Notes: generated by a model from the sequence alone, not told the origin. Shown: positions 22,880 through 33,910, counted from the stretch's first letter. The stretch is 64,000 nucleotides of DNA from Siphonodentalium dalli (GCA_032622095.1 CP136065.1:204424618-204488617), one strand, 5' to 3'. Numbers and translations: made by a program.

Positions 22880-23731
22880 CATTTACTACACTTTGATTGT
22901 TCACTATGCTGGTAACCTTTCCGTATTCAAGGAAGAATTTGTGCGGAAAGGATTCATTCACATAAGTTGGTAGCCAGTGGATCCTAATGATGTAATTTTG
23001 TTCATTAACTGGCGCGAATGTAAATTGTCTTATCACGATTATCTCTTACAGAGTTTAGTGAGTTAATGTTTTGAGTAGCAACACAGGATTTTTAAGTGAC
23101 TATCCAACCACCTTGAACTTTAGCAATCGACTCAACGCTCTTTAAATCAATTTTCTGTTGCCCAATTATGTTCACAAGATCTTTCCGTTATATTGGTTGA
23201 ATCACCTTTATCTGCGTTGTAAAAGTCGTACCGTGTTCTGTTGATGTACTCATTTCCGAGGTGACACCTCTTGACTCCTTCCATGTTCCAAGACTCTGGT
23301 TCCCTTAGGGAACCAGAGCCGACCCTTGCAGTTGGGTAATTCCAACAGGTAGCCGTCGGTCTGGGCCTTAGTGAGTTAGACTTGCCTCACTCGACCTTCC
23401 CTGGATCGACAAGCTGGATCACGTTAGATCATTTCCAGCTGTTCCACAGAGAGAATCCGAGTGAGGTCGCGGGAGAGCGAGAAAGAGCCCAAGGTCGCTC
23501 TGAGAAAATTAAACCAATTTGGCTCTCAGAGCAACCAAACTAGTTGCATTGGCTGCAAAGCCTTTCAGCTAAGCAGCGCAGAAGAAAGAAGTGAAGAAAG
23601 AAGTGGAGCTTCTTTGTCATGCTCAAGGGCCCGCCTTGCAAAAATGGCCCGAGAGCACTGATGTCATATATTTAAACTCCTCTTGGCGGATGGAGGTGTG
23701 AAATACCCGCACTAACCCGATGGCTGACTAA
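22880..23731 (-). pseudogene. ORF1-like retroelement remnant, unit 1
   Basis: This is the same layout as unit 2 and lies directly upstream of it. The leader 23731-23280 matches 22866-22457 closely (CACTCGACCTTCCCTGGATC, CATTTCCAGCTGTTCCACAG). It is followed by broken frames with KDLVNIIGQQKIDLKSVES and then IRIHWLPTYVNESF and EYGKVTSIV (22761-23036). Frameshifts and a stop separate these pieces. The two units are a head-to-tail tandem pair. The A-tail of the LINE at 23742-27137 abuts the first base of this unit's leader. Confidence 0.45.
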
Positions 23732-24119
23732 GATACTACACTTTTTTTTTTTCTATAAAAAGTTTATTCAGGAATAATAATGAATCAATGGAACATAGTA
23801 TAACATAGACACATGGAAACAATTTGCGGTATATAATGAAAAAGAACTTGAAAGCCGGCAACCTGCCAGCACCGTACCGATCCCCGCTCCGAATAAAAAC
23901 AGACAAATCTGCGGTATCACTGGAGCGAGGACCGTACAAACAAAGAGGTCGGTAATAATAATTACTCGCCCAACTCTCTTCGAAAAATGAAAAACAGTTA
24001 TCCATCGTGCACCCCGGAGACATAAAGTGCCCAACGATGCAGGAAGGATAACTCAATCGAAATGTATAGTATCAAATAGAGTTATCTCATAAAGGTGCGC
24101 ACTAAAATGAAAATTTCAC

Positions 24120-25151
24120 TTGCCATTCGGATGAAGGACCGTTGTTCCAGTTCCAATTATAATTCGTGGAGCTTTTGGCGCAATCTGCTCAGAATAATTG
24201 CCTGGATTAAATTTTTCCAAAGTGCATAAGTTAAAATACTGCTGTTCCATATTACGAATAACTGATTTATGGTAATGGGAAAGCCGTTTACTGTGAGTAA
24301 TTATGAAGGACTTTATCTTTCCTTTGACCCCCTCCAACCACTCGGACGTGACGGCATCCGCAGCCACGCCCGACGTGAGGGAAGACCAAAAAGGGAGAAA
24401 GTCCTCCTGAAATGATTCATCTTGAAAAGTTTTCACATTAGCTTTCCAATATCCACGCCCGAACGACTGACAATTAAACTTTTTGATAGTGAAAGATATG
24501 GCGTCATGATCGGATATACAGCCGACAATCTGTTTGAAAGAATGAATAGATGATAACAGGGACTCCGAGACATAGAACCGGTCAAGCCGAGAAGCACTTT
24601 GTCCCCGAGTCCATGTATACTGTGTTGCTGTGGGTTTGTAATAACGAAAGACATCTTTAAGTGTAAATTTGTTACGTAAATCTGCCCATTTCCGGGACAC
24701 AGGAAGGACCCGGTCATGACCAATTTGATTGAGCGATACATCGTCCACGAAATTAAAATCTCCCCTGATAATAATCGGGCGAAGACAAACTAAATGAGGG
24801 ATAACTCGATCGAAAAAGTCATGACGGGGTCCGCCACTATCATTAGGGGCATAAATATTAATGAGGCGAAATGATTGGTCATCAAGTAAAATATCCAATA
24901 CGACCATGCGACCGTCGGTATTTAAAAATAATTTGTCAATTTGAACATCTAAATGAGGCGAAATTAAAATAGCAGCACCACGTGATGTATTCGTACCATA
25001 AGAATAATAACCATTCATGTCACGAGTAGCATTTTCTTGTAAAAATATAATGTCAATAGAATTAAAACAGAAGCATTTTCAGAAGGCGCTGTTTTTTAGA
25101 ACTGCTCAGGCCATTGCAGTTAAGAGAAGCAATTTTTAAGTTCGCCATCAT
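24120..25151 (-). pseudogene. LINE ORF2 fragment, APE-type endonuclease only (copy E)
   Basis: It starts MMANLKIASLNCNGLSSSKK at ATG 25151-25149. A frame break at about 25065 is followed by IDIIFLQE, and about 15 residues are missing compared with copy B where the endonuclease has THILGQ. The main frame (25018-24116) keeps the APE-family motifs IYAPND, RGDFNFVDD (normally GGDFN) and ISDHDA. After FNPGNYSEQI the frame shifts and the sequence jumps into the 3' UTR, so no reverse transcriptase remains. An intact protein of this family nicks the target DNA and reverse-transcribes its RNA from that nick. Confidence 0.8.
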
Positions 25152-25850
25152 TGGGATAATGCGGGCGCAATCCCCATCGACCCATGAGCGGCGGCGTACC
25201 GACGCACACGAACCCACAAAGAAGGCCCCCGTGCCAACCACAAAAAATAATATAAGTGCGAGGTCATAAAGAGCGTTGTATGAAAATGAAACTAAAAGCA
25301 TGGACAGCTCATCGACAAACTCGAACGAGCAGAGTGCTAAATTGGCCACAATGTGATCGACCAAGCAAGTCGACACACCGCCCACAAACAATAGAAAATA
25401 TAAATAACAATGAGACAGTGCGACAACGATGCCGGTCAGAAAACGAACAGCGGATTACCGGTGAACGAAAACCGCCCGGCAAAGTCGCCACACCGTCAAC
25501 AAAGTCTAAAAGTGCAGGGTCACCGAGTGCGATACACTCTGGTGACCAAGCACTGAGAAACCAAAATGAAATAACACTGAGTAGCCGGCACAGCGACAAA
25601 CCCGATCGAGCAGAGAACGGCTTAAATCGGCCGTAATCTGATCGACCGCGAATGTCGACATACCGGCCACCCACAAAAGTGCACACATACAACAAAACAC
25701 AGGGGAAATCAGGGACGGTCCAAGTTCGGGGTGGGGGTCGCAGAAGAAGAAGAATAGTCCGTTTAAACAAGTCCATAAATAGTCGTGGAAACAATTCAGG
25801 GAGACGATGGCGGCACCGACGAACAAATCGACGAACACTCTTCATCCGGG
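25151..25850 (-). other. ORF1-ORF2 spacer with conserved hairpin (copy E)
   Basis: The spacer contains GGTCACCGAGTGCGATACAC followed by TCTGGTGACC (25518-25547), a stem of GGTCACC/GGTGACC and GAGTG/CACTC. The same hairpin is present at the same place in copies A, B and C. Open frames on both strands in this stretch are not conserved as proteins. Confidence 0.55.
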
Positions 25851-27063
25851 GCCATCCTAACTCGAGACTTGGCCAGTTCGTACTCAAGGTCCGACGAATC
25901 TACCTCATCAGTCATGCTCCCTCTTTCTCGAAGTCCGCTCGTCCACCATATCTATCTCAAAAACATCCTTCTGTGTGTCATCAGGGTAGGAAGACCGTGC
26001 CTCAGGGACAGGAGGTGCCGGACCAGTAGGGGACTGGTCAAAGGGATCGAGGAGCTCCCGCTGTGTCGCGGAGGAAAACTCCCCCGGAGGGACAGCAGGG
26101 GGAGGCTTATCCCCCTGTTTCGCAGCGGAGTCCTCCGCTGGAGTGACAGGGGTCGCTCCCTTCGTGCCTACGGGAGACCGGGTCTCCAGTGAGGGGTCCC
26201 CTGGCGGGGGGGTCCTCGCCGGGGGGTCCCGCCCTGACAGGGACGCCGCGATCTCTTGTGCCGTCGCGGTTGACACAACAACCGGAGGGGGCACAGGAGG
26301 AACAGGAGGGTGAAGCTTACTCCCCTGTCCCCCAGCAGAGTCCTCTGCCGGAGGGTCAGGGGTTTTCCCCAGAACCGCCTTCTCAATCATAGAAACCGGT
26401 GTCACAACTCGAGCGTATGTCCGCGGAGGGGCCCTCCTGGTCCCAGAAGGGTTCTCTCGTTCCTCAGCCTCCCTCCGGCGTCGCGCCACCCTCGTAGGGC
26501 ACTCTGCGTCCTTACTGTGGTGTCCGACGGTCTTACAAGAGAAACACAGGGGCGGCCGCCCAGGAATGAGAACGGGGCAGATGCCCCTCCCCACATTCAA
26601 AAATGGGGCTGCATGTCATGGAAATCAGCCGCTCACTGGTCGCAAACACTGCATGGTCCACGGTGCAGACCGCATCACGGAGGGTATGGATCGTTCCATA
26701 TCCGCAGAGAGCATTCACAAGCACCTTGTTGGAGACGAAATACGGGACCCACAACACCCGTATCTGGAACCGCTTCTCAAAAAAAGCCTTAAAAGACAGA
26801 TCTATGCCAAACTGAGCCGAGTGGATAGGGGCGGACGAAAACATCTCCAGAAATGACACAAAAGAAGATTCACTACGCAAAGTGACGAACCACTGATCCG
26901 GTCTCTCCAGCCGAAAAATGGCATCAATGTTATCTAGCTCGAAACCCGCATCCTTTAGTAACACAGCGAAAACGTCCGGTTTAAGCAGCCGGAAATTCGG
27001 CCCAAAGGCCCGCACCTGAACGGTGCGCCCCGCCCGATCCTCGTAGACGTAGCTGCCGGCCAT
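25850..27063 (-). pseudogene. LINE ORF1, RNA-binding protein (copy E), frameshifted
   Basis: The start chosen is ATG 27063-27061 (MAGSYVYEDR). The first part (to ~26600) has an RRM-like N-terminal domain (IDAIFRLERPDQWFVTL) and a second domain with VLWVPYFVSN and ALCGYGTIHTLRD. A frameshift near 26597 moves the rest to another frame: IPGRPPLCFSC, a zinc knuckle C-x2-C-x4-H-x6-C (CFSCKTVGHHSKDAEC), a basic RRRREAEERENPSG stretch and a proline-rich tail with two AEDSA...QG.K.PP..PP repeats. A second shift near 25906 precedes the acidic end MAPDEEC. ORF1 proteins coat the element RNA. Confidence 0.8.
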
Positions 27064-27137
27064 CCCTGACCGACAGCAACACAAAGGCAATTAAACAAAA
27101 GTAGGGCACGTGGAGACAAACAAAAATCACTTTGAGC

Positions 27138-27161
27138 TTCGCCAAAAGGCCGAGAAGCGAT
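27138..27161 (-). ncRNA. U2 snRNA 5' fragment, upstream of LINE copy E
   Basis: On the minus strand from 27161 the sequence is the canonical U2 start (ATCGCTTCTCGGCCTTTTGG, then C), followed by GAAGCTCAAAGTG instead of TAAGATCAAGTG. The LINE leader begins within the next ~10 nt. The promoter side is intact (PSE-like motif at -49 to -57), but the gene is cut off, so no U2 RNA can be made. Confidence 0.85.
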
Positions 27162-27258
27162 ACCAATTTAGGTTTTCAATTCCAGGTCACTGTTCAAATC
27201 CACGACAGGAAATGGTTTGAATCACCATCAACCAAGTTTCAAAACGAAACCACCAACA
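27162..27258 (-). repeat. U2 upstream region shared with copy D
   Basis: The 97 bp upstream of this U2 5' end are nearly identical to 45240-45336 and then diverge sharply after CACCAACA. They differ from the spacer at 50490-51074 and 57248-57828 apart from the PSE-like motif. Confidence 0.75.
27205..27222 (-). promoter_or_regulatory. PSE-like element of the U2 gene at copy E
   Basis: AAACCATTT on the minus strand (27218-27210) lies 49-57 bp upstream of the U2 start. The same nonamer sits at -48 to -59 in all four U2 5' ends of this window. Animal snRNA promoters have their proximal sequence element near -55. Confidence 0.6.
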
Positions 27259-27311
27259 TAACAAACTGGCTAACCCTGTTTGCCATCACATTTTAGAATG
27301 TTTTTTTCTTC

Positions 27312-28981
27312 TCAGTGGAACCTCATGTGGCGGGTTTTATCAGCCATGGATGAAAATAGGTATGAACAGTGTTCACATCTTTTAATATCAGATTTCTGCA
27401 TTAATGAATTCAATGAAGGGAGATGTGAATCAACTGGCACTGAAGGCTTTGTTATACGGTCAAGCAGGGTAAGATAATGCCCTTCATGATCTGCGTCAGG
27501 TATTGGAGATGGAAGCCCATTGTGTCGTTTCAACAAAGTGAAAAGACGGCTATTATTGTGAATTTTACAGCAGTTTATATTGTGACACTTCATAAAAGAA
27601 AGAACTCTGTATCCTCTACATAAATGTTTGTGAATAAATTTTGTCTCTCTAAAGAGATTGATATTTTCATCCCGTTTCAACTTACAGGCAGTACCTGATA
27701 GAATATTATGTTCCTTTGTATATTTGTTGAATGGCATCACATCGCTGTTGCAATTAATATTGTCAATAGTGATGGGATAACCATCCCAGAATTTAGTCAC
27801 CCAGTAAGATTTCTGTATATCCATGGCAATATTGAATAACATTATCTCCTTATGCTCTATTTCATTGTCTGATATATTACTCAGTTTATATGGGGGGTTA
27901 GAGTCTCCAGGTAGTGTATCGGGGAGAACAACAGAATCGAGCAAACTTGTCAAATATGCCCAAGAATGCTCGATCATGTTCCGCCTGGAGAATCCAGGGC
28001 AATATGGCGTAACAATTAATGCATCAAGACCACTCTCTCTCCACAACCTACCATAGAATACACAATTTATTAAAGAGAGTGTGTCGAAATCTGGACCACT
28101 ATCAACAATTATTGAAGCAACATATTTGCCAGCTTATCAGTTTTCAATAAAGGCAGGAGATCATTAACATGACTCTGAATATTTACAGACTGAAATTTAT
28201 TGGTACGGTTTACAACATGAAGGGGACCAGTTAGGTTGTAAGATATGTGTTTTCTGTTAAGTTCATCTTGTGTCACTGAGCCAGGATTTTTTTTCACTAG
28301 TTTCAGATAACCCGAGGGAGTGATCAAATAATTAGGATTTGGGAAATCATGATCTTTGAAATTTGGTTTATGATCCTTGCCATGAAATTTTCTATTTATG
28401 TTTTTGCGGCTTACAGCTGGTGGGCCTATTTTCACTTTATTCATATTATCTAAGCTGTAAACAACAAAAGAATCATTAAACATACTGCCCAACTCCAAAC
28501 AATACTTGACTCTCGCATTATAGTAGTGCTCATCAATATGCTGATCTGAAATATCATTTTTCTTGGGGTACACCTTGGCTTGAACATCAGCAGAATAATT
28601 CTTGCTGGCCCTGAACCTCTTATTAGGAGCAACTAATAAACAATGGATAGTATGGTCAGAACAACCAGCTTCCTTCAACCCATCAATCACATTGAACGCA
28701 TGATCCAACATTTGTTGCAATGTTACCCCACAACTTCGAGCAACTGTTGACTTGCGCCGCAAGTCAGCTTCATAGCTATTTTGCTCTATGAAAGATTGTA
28801 GAACATCTGGAAGTTGTGGGAACATAGAAAGAATTGTAGGCCTACCCCCTGCATGTTTATTGGGCGATTGGGAAATATTTGGCTGAGCATCGTCCTCCTC
28901 AGAACTTGAGGACACATCAAGTAGCATATAAGAGTAACAGCTTTCCTCAGTTTCCTGGGTACCTGTACACTCGCTGTCCAT
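27312..28981 (-). pseudogene. DDE transposase-like gene with C-terminal C2H2 finger, one frameshift
   Basis: The gene starts at ATG 28981-28979 (MDSECTGTQE). The first frame (290 codons) has an acidic Ser-rich head, GRPTILSMFPQLPDVLQSFI, and a core with VVYSLDNMNKVKIG (first Asp about residue 178). A single-base shift near 28120 ends it. The next frame resumes at once with ASIIVDSGPDFD (second Asp) and SRRNMIEHSWAYLTSLL (candidate Glu), and ends in CEHCSYLF...H.RFH, a C-x2-C-x12-H-x3-H finger, with TGA at 27312. D...D...E in this spacing fits a transposase nuclease fold, but I cannot name the family and see no terminal repeats. Only one lesion in ~1.67 kb means a young pseudogene or a sequence error. 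Confidence 0.65.
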
Positions 28982-29388
28982 GGTATAAGTTTAAATTTAA
29001 TGAATTTCCATTTCTATATATGCAGTGATTAAAAAGCTAACATGAATTAATACTCAATGATTAAAGTTAACATAAATTAATACTCATGGTAATCAACTGT
29101 ATCACTGTGCAATCAACTGCAAGGCATCTTGCTGATCAACCAATAACTGCATCTGACAAACTGAAAGAGATAAATCAGAAGTGTCAAAGTAATTGTAATA
29201 TCATAGCAATTATTTTCACACAAATAAAAGGCCATCTGGCCAGTGTCACCCGAAAAAGTGGCTTCATTGGGGGCATCAGCTTTTCTGAAAAAAATAACAA
29301 GGACCCTAAATCCGATACTAAATTTCAGAACAATCCAACCAGTGTCCCAAGAAATGGTGGATAAACTATAATAATAATATTGAATCTA
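28982..29388. other. Intergenic, nothing firm
   Basis: A small duplicated phrase (AACATGAATTAATACTCA / AACATAAATTAATACTCA, 29039-29083) is present. The 92-residue plus-strand open frame at 29086 has no familiar motif. Confidence 0.4.
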
Positions 29389-29710
29389 TATTGATGCAGG
29401 CCTCAGCCTAGGGGTCCAGAACAGGGAGACTTGAAGTCTCCCTCCAGGAAATTTAGGGAGACTTCAGGAAATTTAGGGAGACTTCAGGGTGGGGAGACTA
29501 CCAAAAATTGACAATTTTCAAATATCGCTTTATTTTATAACATCTGACAATGAAAAATTTAAAAAGATAAAATAACAAATAAAACTAAAAAAAATTGACT
29601 TTATCTGAAATTAGCTTAATTAATTGTTATTATACATAAATTTTTGGAAATGTTTTGTGTAGCTATCATTTAAGCAAGACAATTATCAAGTTACAGTAAT
29701 AGTTACTTTT

Positions 29711-30400
29711 TAGCTCACCTGAGACGAAGTCTCCGGTGGAGCTATAGTCATCACTCCTCGTCCGTCGTCCGTCCGTCCGTCAACAATTCTTTGAACAGCT
29801 TCTCCTCTGAAACCGTAATGCCGAATTGGTTCATATTTGGTGTGGATGTTTCCTAGGTGACTCTCATTCAGATTTGTTCAAATGAGGTCACTGGGTCAAA
29901 TAGTTGCGAAACCAGGGCCATAACTCTATTCCTACATAGTAATTCTTACAACAACTTCTTGTCCATAACCATTGTGCCGATTTAGCTAATATTTGGTATG
30001 GAGGGTCCTTGGGTGACTGGTGTTCAGATTTGTTCAAATGAGGTCACCCGGTCAATTAGTTGAGAAACCAGGGCCATAACTCATAGTAATTCTTACAATG
30101 ACTTCTTCTAAAAAAATATTTGGCCGATTTAGCTTATATTTGGTACAGAGATTACCTTGGGTGACTGGGGTTCAGATTTGTTCAAATGGGGTCACTGGGT
30201 CAAATAGGGGCAGAGCTAGGGACATAACTTTAAAAACAAAAAATTTAATTTTTGCATTTTGACCTTTAATTTTTGTTTAGGACACATCACAGTCTCATAT
30301 TTCTTACCTATATTTTTCTTAGCATGTTCTTCATCTGTATGGATTTTGGTATTCGTTTATTTAAGCCCTTCCACTCTTGTTTTGATTTAGAATTCATCCA
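29711..30400. repeat. Dispersed repeat (GCTCACCTGAG type), copy 2
   Basis: It starts AGCTCACCTGAGACGAAGTC, then CGTCCGTCCGTCCGTCAAC. Inside are three near-repeats of about 130-150 bp, each with TCAGATTTGTTCAAATGAGG or GGGGTCAC and AGGGCCATAACT. It is non-coding and lies inside the 4.4 kb hAT-like element. Confidence 0.75.
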
Positions 30401-30597
30401 AGACAGGATTACTCAAACATTTTTCATCTGATCAACACCAAATTTGGTATATGAATTTTTGACACTTATATACAGATCAAGTTAAAATATGGGTTTGATC
30501 CGATATATTTTAACAGAGTTATGGCCATAATTCCCCAAAAAATAATAAAAAATTCAGGAACTCCTTGATCAATTTAACATACAAATTTTTTTTATCA

Positions 30598-30612
30598 CCC
30601 CCCCCCCCCCAC
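30598..30612. repeat. Poly-C tract
   Basis: A run of C after TTTTTTTATCA. Confidence 0.7.
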
Positions 30613-30924
30613 ATGACCCAGAACCCCACCTGTCCCCAACCAACAGCTTTCCACCCTATCTCACCTCCTAACTCACAGGTAAATAAAGTATTTTTTATTT
30701 AAATAAATTAAAAAACATGAACTGACAGACATGACACATGGCAGGGCAGATAGAGAGATAAGAGAACTTCTGTATAGGCAGAGTCCCCAGGGAGTGTATT
30801 CATGTCATTCATAATTTAAATGAGATTAATGGTGTTATCAATGAAGCACCCTTGTTGTTTACATTATCACTCAGTGGTCATTAAAATCAGATTAATTTCA
30901 TTTTCTCCAAGAGTGTCTGGCATT

Positions 30925-32112
30925 TGTAGAATGAGGTTCCCAGAGGGTGAATTCATGTTGCTCCACACAGCAGGCTAGCATAACCAAATACACCCTCTGA
31001 GAACCTTATTCTGCTTAGGCCTCATCTTCTGTGAAGTATCTAGAGTCTCAAGATCTCATTATGCTTAGGCCTCATCTTCTGGGAAGTATCTATAGTATCA
31101 AATTTACATTGTTGTTAGTTAAATTTCCCTTCTAGGAAGTTTCTGTATCCCTTAATTTGCAGAAGATAAGATTCATGATTGAGGTGCCCAATGGGTGAAC
31201 ATCACAAATTTCAACTGGGGAACTTCAATCTTATTCTAGGTCTTCCATAGCAGTTGAGGGCCTTATCAGAATGAGGTCCCCAGAGGGTGAATTTAGTGAT
31301 ACTAGCCAGATGTGCAGGATAGCGTCACTAAATTCACCCTCTGGGGACCTCATTCTGCAAATAACAGACAAACTATCTCAAGGCTTGATTGTATAATACA
31401 GTGTGTTGCTTGAGGCCAGACATGCACAATGTAGGAACAGACATGCTTTTAGTGATGCTATCCCACACAGTGGGCTAGCATCACCAAATTCACCATTTGG
31501 AGACCTCATTCTGCTTAGGCCTCATCTTCTGGGAAGTATCTATAGTATCAAATTTACATTGTTGTTAGTTAAATTTCCCTTCTAGGAAGTTTCTATATCC
31601 CCTAATTTGCAGAAGATAAAATTCATAATTGAGGGGCCCAATGGGTGAACATCACCAACTTCAACTGGGGAAATTCAATTTTATTCTAGGCCTTCCATAG
31701 CAGTTGAGGGCCTTATCAGAATGAGGTCCCCAGAGGGTGAATTTAGCGTCACTAAATTCACCCTCTGGGGACCTCATTCTGCAAATGACAGACACACTAT
31801 CACACTATTTCAAGGCTTGTTGTATAATACATTGTGTTGCTTGAGGCCAGGCATGCACAATGTAGGAACAGACACGCTTTTTGTGATGCTATCCCGCACA
31901 GCAGGCTAGCATCACCAAATTCACCCTCTGGCGACCTCATTCTGCTTAGGCCTCATCTTCTGGGAAGTATCTATAGTATCAAATTTACATTGTTGTTAGT
32001 TAAATTTCCCTACTAGGAAGTTTCTATATCCCCTAATTTGCAGAAGATAAAATTCATAAATGAGGTGCCCAATGGGTGAATATCACCAACTTCAACTGGG
32101 GAACTTAATTTT
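30925..32112. repeat. Tandem array, about 450-bp unit, with hairpins
   Basis: Three successive units share CAGAATGAGGTCCCCAGAGG, GCTTAGGCCTCATCTTCTGG, GAAGTATCTATAGTATCAAA and GGGTGAACATCACCAACTTC. In the unit at 31719-31783 a 30-bp arm (CAGAATGAGGTCCCC ...) is followed after CGTCA by its exact inverse, a near-perfect cruciform; the unit at 31268-31364 has the same arms with a 37-bp loop. A single related copy is at 11098-11497. Confidence 0.85.
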
Positions 32113-32117
32113 TATCC

Positions 32118-32640
32118 TTATCAGATTTGTGAAAATGGGATCACAAAGTCAAATAAGGGTAGAGCAAGAGACCTAACTATTTCACTACATAGTAATTCTT
32201 AAAATATGTTTGCAAGAACTAGTTGGCTTATATAGAATGGAATGTTCTTCCTTGACTGCAATTCAGATTTTTTTAATGGGGTCACCTGGTCAAATAGGGG
32301 CCAAGCGAAGGACAGTTTCCCTCTTAATATGCTTCCTTCACAAGGACCATCAGGTCTATTTGACTGATATTTATGATATGTATGAAGGGTTCTTTGGTGT
32401 CTGGGATTCAGATTTATTCAGATGGGGTCACCAGGTTAAATAGGGTGGGACCAGGGACATAACTATATGTCTCTATAGTAATTCTTAAAATGTCTTCTCA
32501 AGAGAGTTTGGACTATTTAGCTTACATTTCGTATGGAGGAATCAGGAGGATCCTTTAGTGACTGAGATTCAGATTTGTTAAAATGAGGTCAACCTGTCAA
32601 GAAATGGCACGCTATGGGGAGTTAACACTTTTGTGTCTAA
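32118..32640. repeat. Dispersed repeat, copy 3 (partial)
   Basis: It lacks the GCTCACCTGAG head but matches the interior of the 5516-6060 copy, including ATGCTTCCTTCACAAGGACC and GGTTAAATAGGGTGGGACCA. Confidence 0.65.
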
Positions 32641-32686
32641 TAAAATCATCGAAATACCAAATTCATTAAAACATCTACATCTACAT

Positions 32687-32982
32687 CTTTCATTTAGTTA
32701 AACAGGACAGTCAATGACTGTGGGGTCTCTCACCAGACTGCAAAGACTGATAAGACTGGGACTACATCTACAGTAGTGTACAGTTGGCAATTTCAAGGTG
32801 GATTTTTACCAAGCTACATACTTGAAGTCTCTCTAGCCATATATCCTGTTTAAATCTACTTCTTTTAAAGTGATTATGAAAAGTGCTGACTGTTTTGGTC
32901 TCCAGAGTCCCAGTCTTATCAGTCTTTGCAGTCTGGTGAGAGACCCCACAGTCATTGACTGTCCTGTTTAACTAAATGAAAG
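32687..32982. repeat. Perfect 77-bp inverted repeat, 142-bp loop
   Basis: The left arm 32687-32763 begins CTTTCATTTAGTTAAACAGG and the right arm 32906-32982 ends with its exact inverse. I found no mismatch across 77 bp. This is either a small foldback element or a region kept identical by recent gene conversion. Confidence 0.85.
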
Positions 32983-33910
32983 TAGTATTATTTCCAAGAC
33001 TGCAGCTTGGAAGTTGGAAGATACGTTTGTACAGTCTGAATCATGATGCATGTAACTTTTTAAGTTTAATTTGGTCACGGCTGTAATGTGGGTGTCCGCT
33101 AAAATAAACAATAAGGACTAACTAACAAAGGAGTTGCAAAAGCTTTTATTAATTAATGGCCTCCCTTAATTAATGCCAACATCACTGGTATAATCCGATT
33201 AAAGCAATAAACTTGACATTATTTTATTTACGGAAGTCGGTCTCTTCAAAAAGTCCGACGCGGTCTCTTCAAAAAGTCCGACGCGTTACCGAAACGAACT
33301 TCCGAAGCGCCTGGTACATACTCTGATAATGTCGTAATTGTTTTATATCTGAAAAGCGGGACGGCGGTCTTTTAAGTTAATTAAAACATTTATTTGTGAC
33401 ACTCACGATGGTCAGTAACAACACAGATGCGAACATCTCATCGTGTTTTCAGCGTGTCAAAACATTCGTGATTAACATTCATTACCGCAAAGGGAACAAA
33501 GGCGACGGAATAACAACACAATTTTAAAACAATAAGTCATATTTTATTATTTTATTTTAAACACTTGGGTATTTGGCTCTGCATCGTCTGTTTCTTTTTG
33601 GGATGGCCGCCACAATTCATCTATATACGGACATGTCCGGAAAAAAAAAACTAGAACAAAAATTAAGAAAAAAAAAAAAAAAAAAAATTCCCCCTAAAAT
33701 TGAAGGCGACTTCGATTTCGCCTTAGACCGACGATAGGGCGAAGTCAGCGACAGTAAGGCGACAATTTCGCCCGAGTCGCCTTGTGAGCTGAGGCCTGTA
33801 TTGATGTTGAATTGAATTTAGCGTCAGTTAAAACAACTGATGAACCACCCTCCCCAAAATAAATAACTATACACACTGTGTCACCCTACCATCATGCATG
33901 AACTGAGAGC

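Larger units (their letters stand above)
23742..27137 (-). mobile_element. U2-associated Tx1-like LINE, copy E (internally deleted)
   Basis: On the minus strand the element starts right after a U2 snRNA 5' fragment (27161-27138), carries a short leader with a CACGTG motif, ORF1 (27063-25850), a ~700 bp inter-ORF spacer, the N-terminal endonuclease part of ORF2 (25151-24120), and then a 3' UTR with AATAAA and an A-tract (23742-23753). Everything from the end of the endonuclease to the 3' UTR, including the whole reverse transcriptase, is deleted at about 24124. The 3' flank is GTGTAGTATCT and then the leader of the ORF1-like remnant, not recognisable U2. The copy cannot code for its own movement. 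Confidence 0.85.
29397..33798. mobile_element. Large non-autonomous hAT-like element, 4.4 kb
   Basis: The ends CAGGCCTCAGC (29397) and GCTGAGGCCTG (to 33798) are perfect inverted repeats. The 8-bp direct repeat TATTGATG flanks both sides (29389-29396 and 33799-33806). This is the hAT signature. The subterminal regions are rich in GGGAGACTTC/GGCGACTTCG motifs. No transposase reading frame exists inside; instead it holds dispersed repeat copies, a tandem array with hairpins (30925-32110) and a long inverted repeat (32687-32982). It must have moved, if at all, with an enzyme from elsewhere, or lost its own gene to later insertions. Confidence 0.75.
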
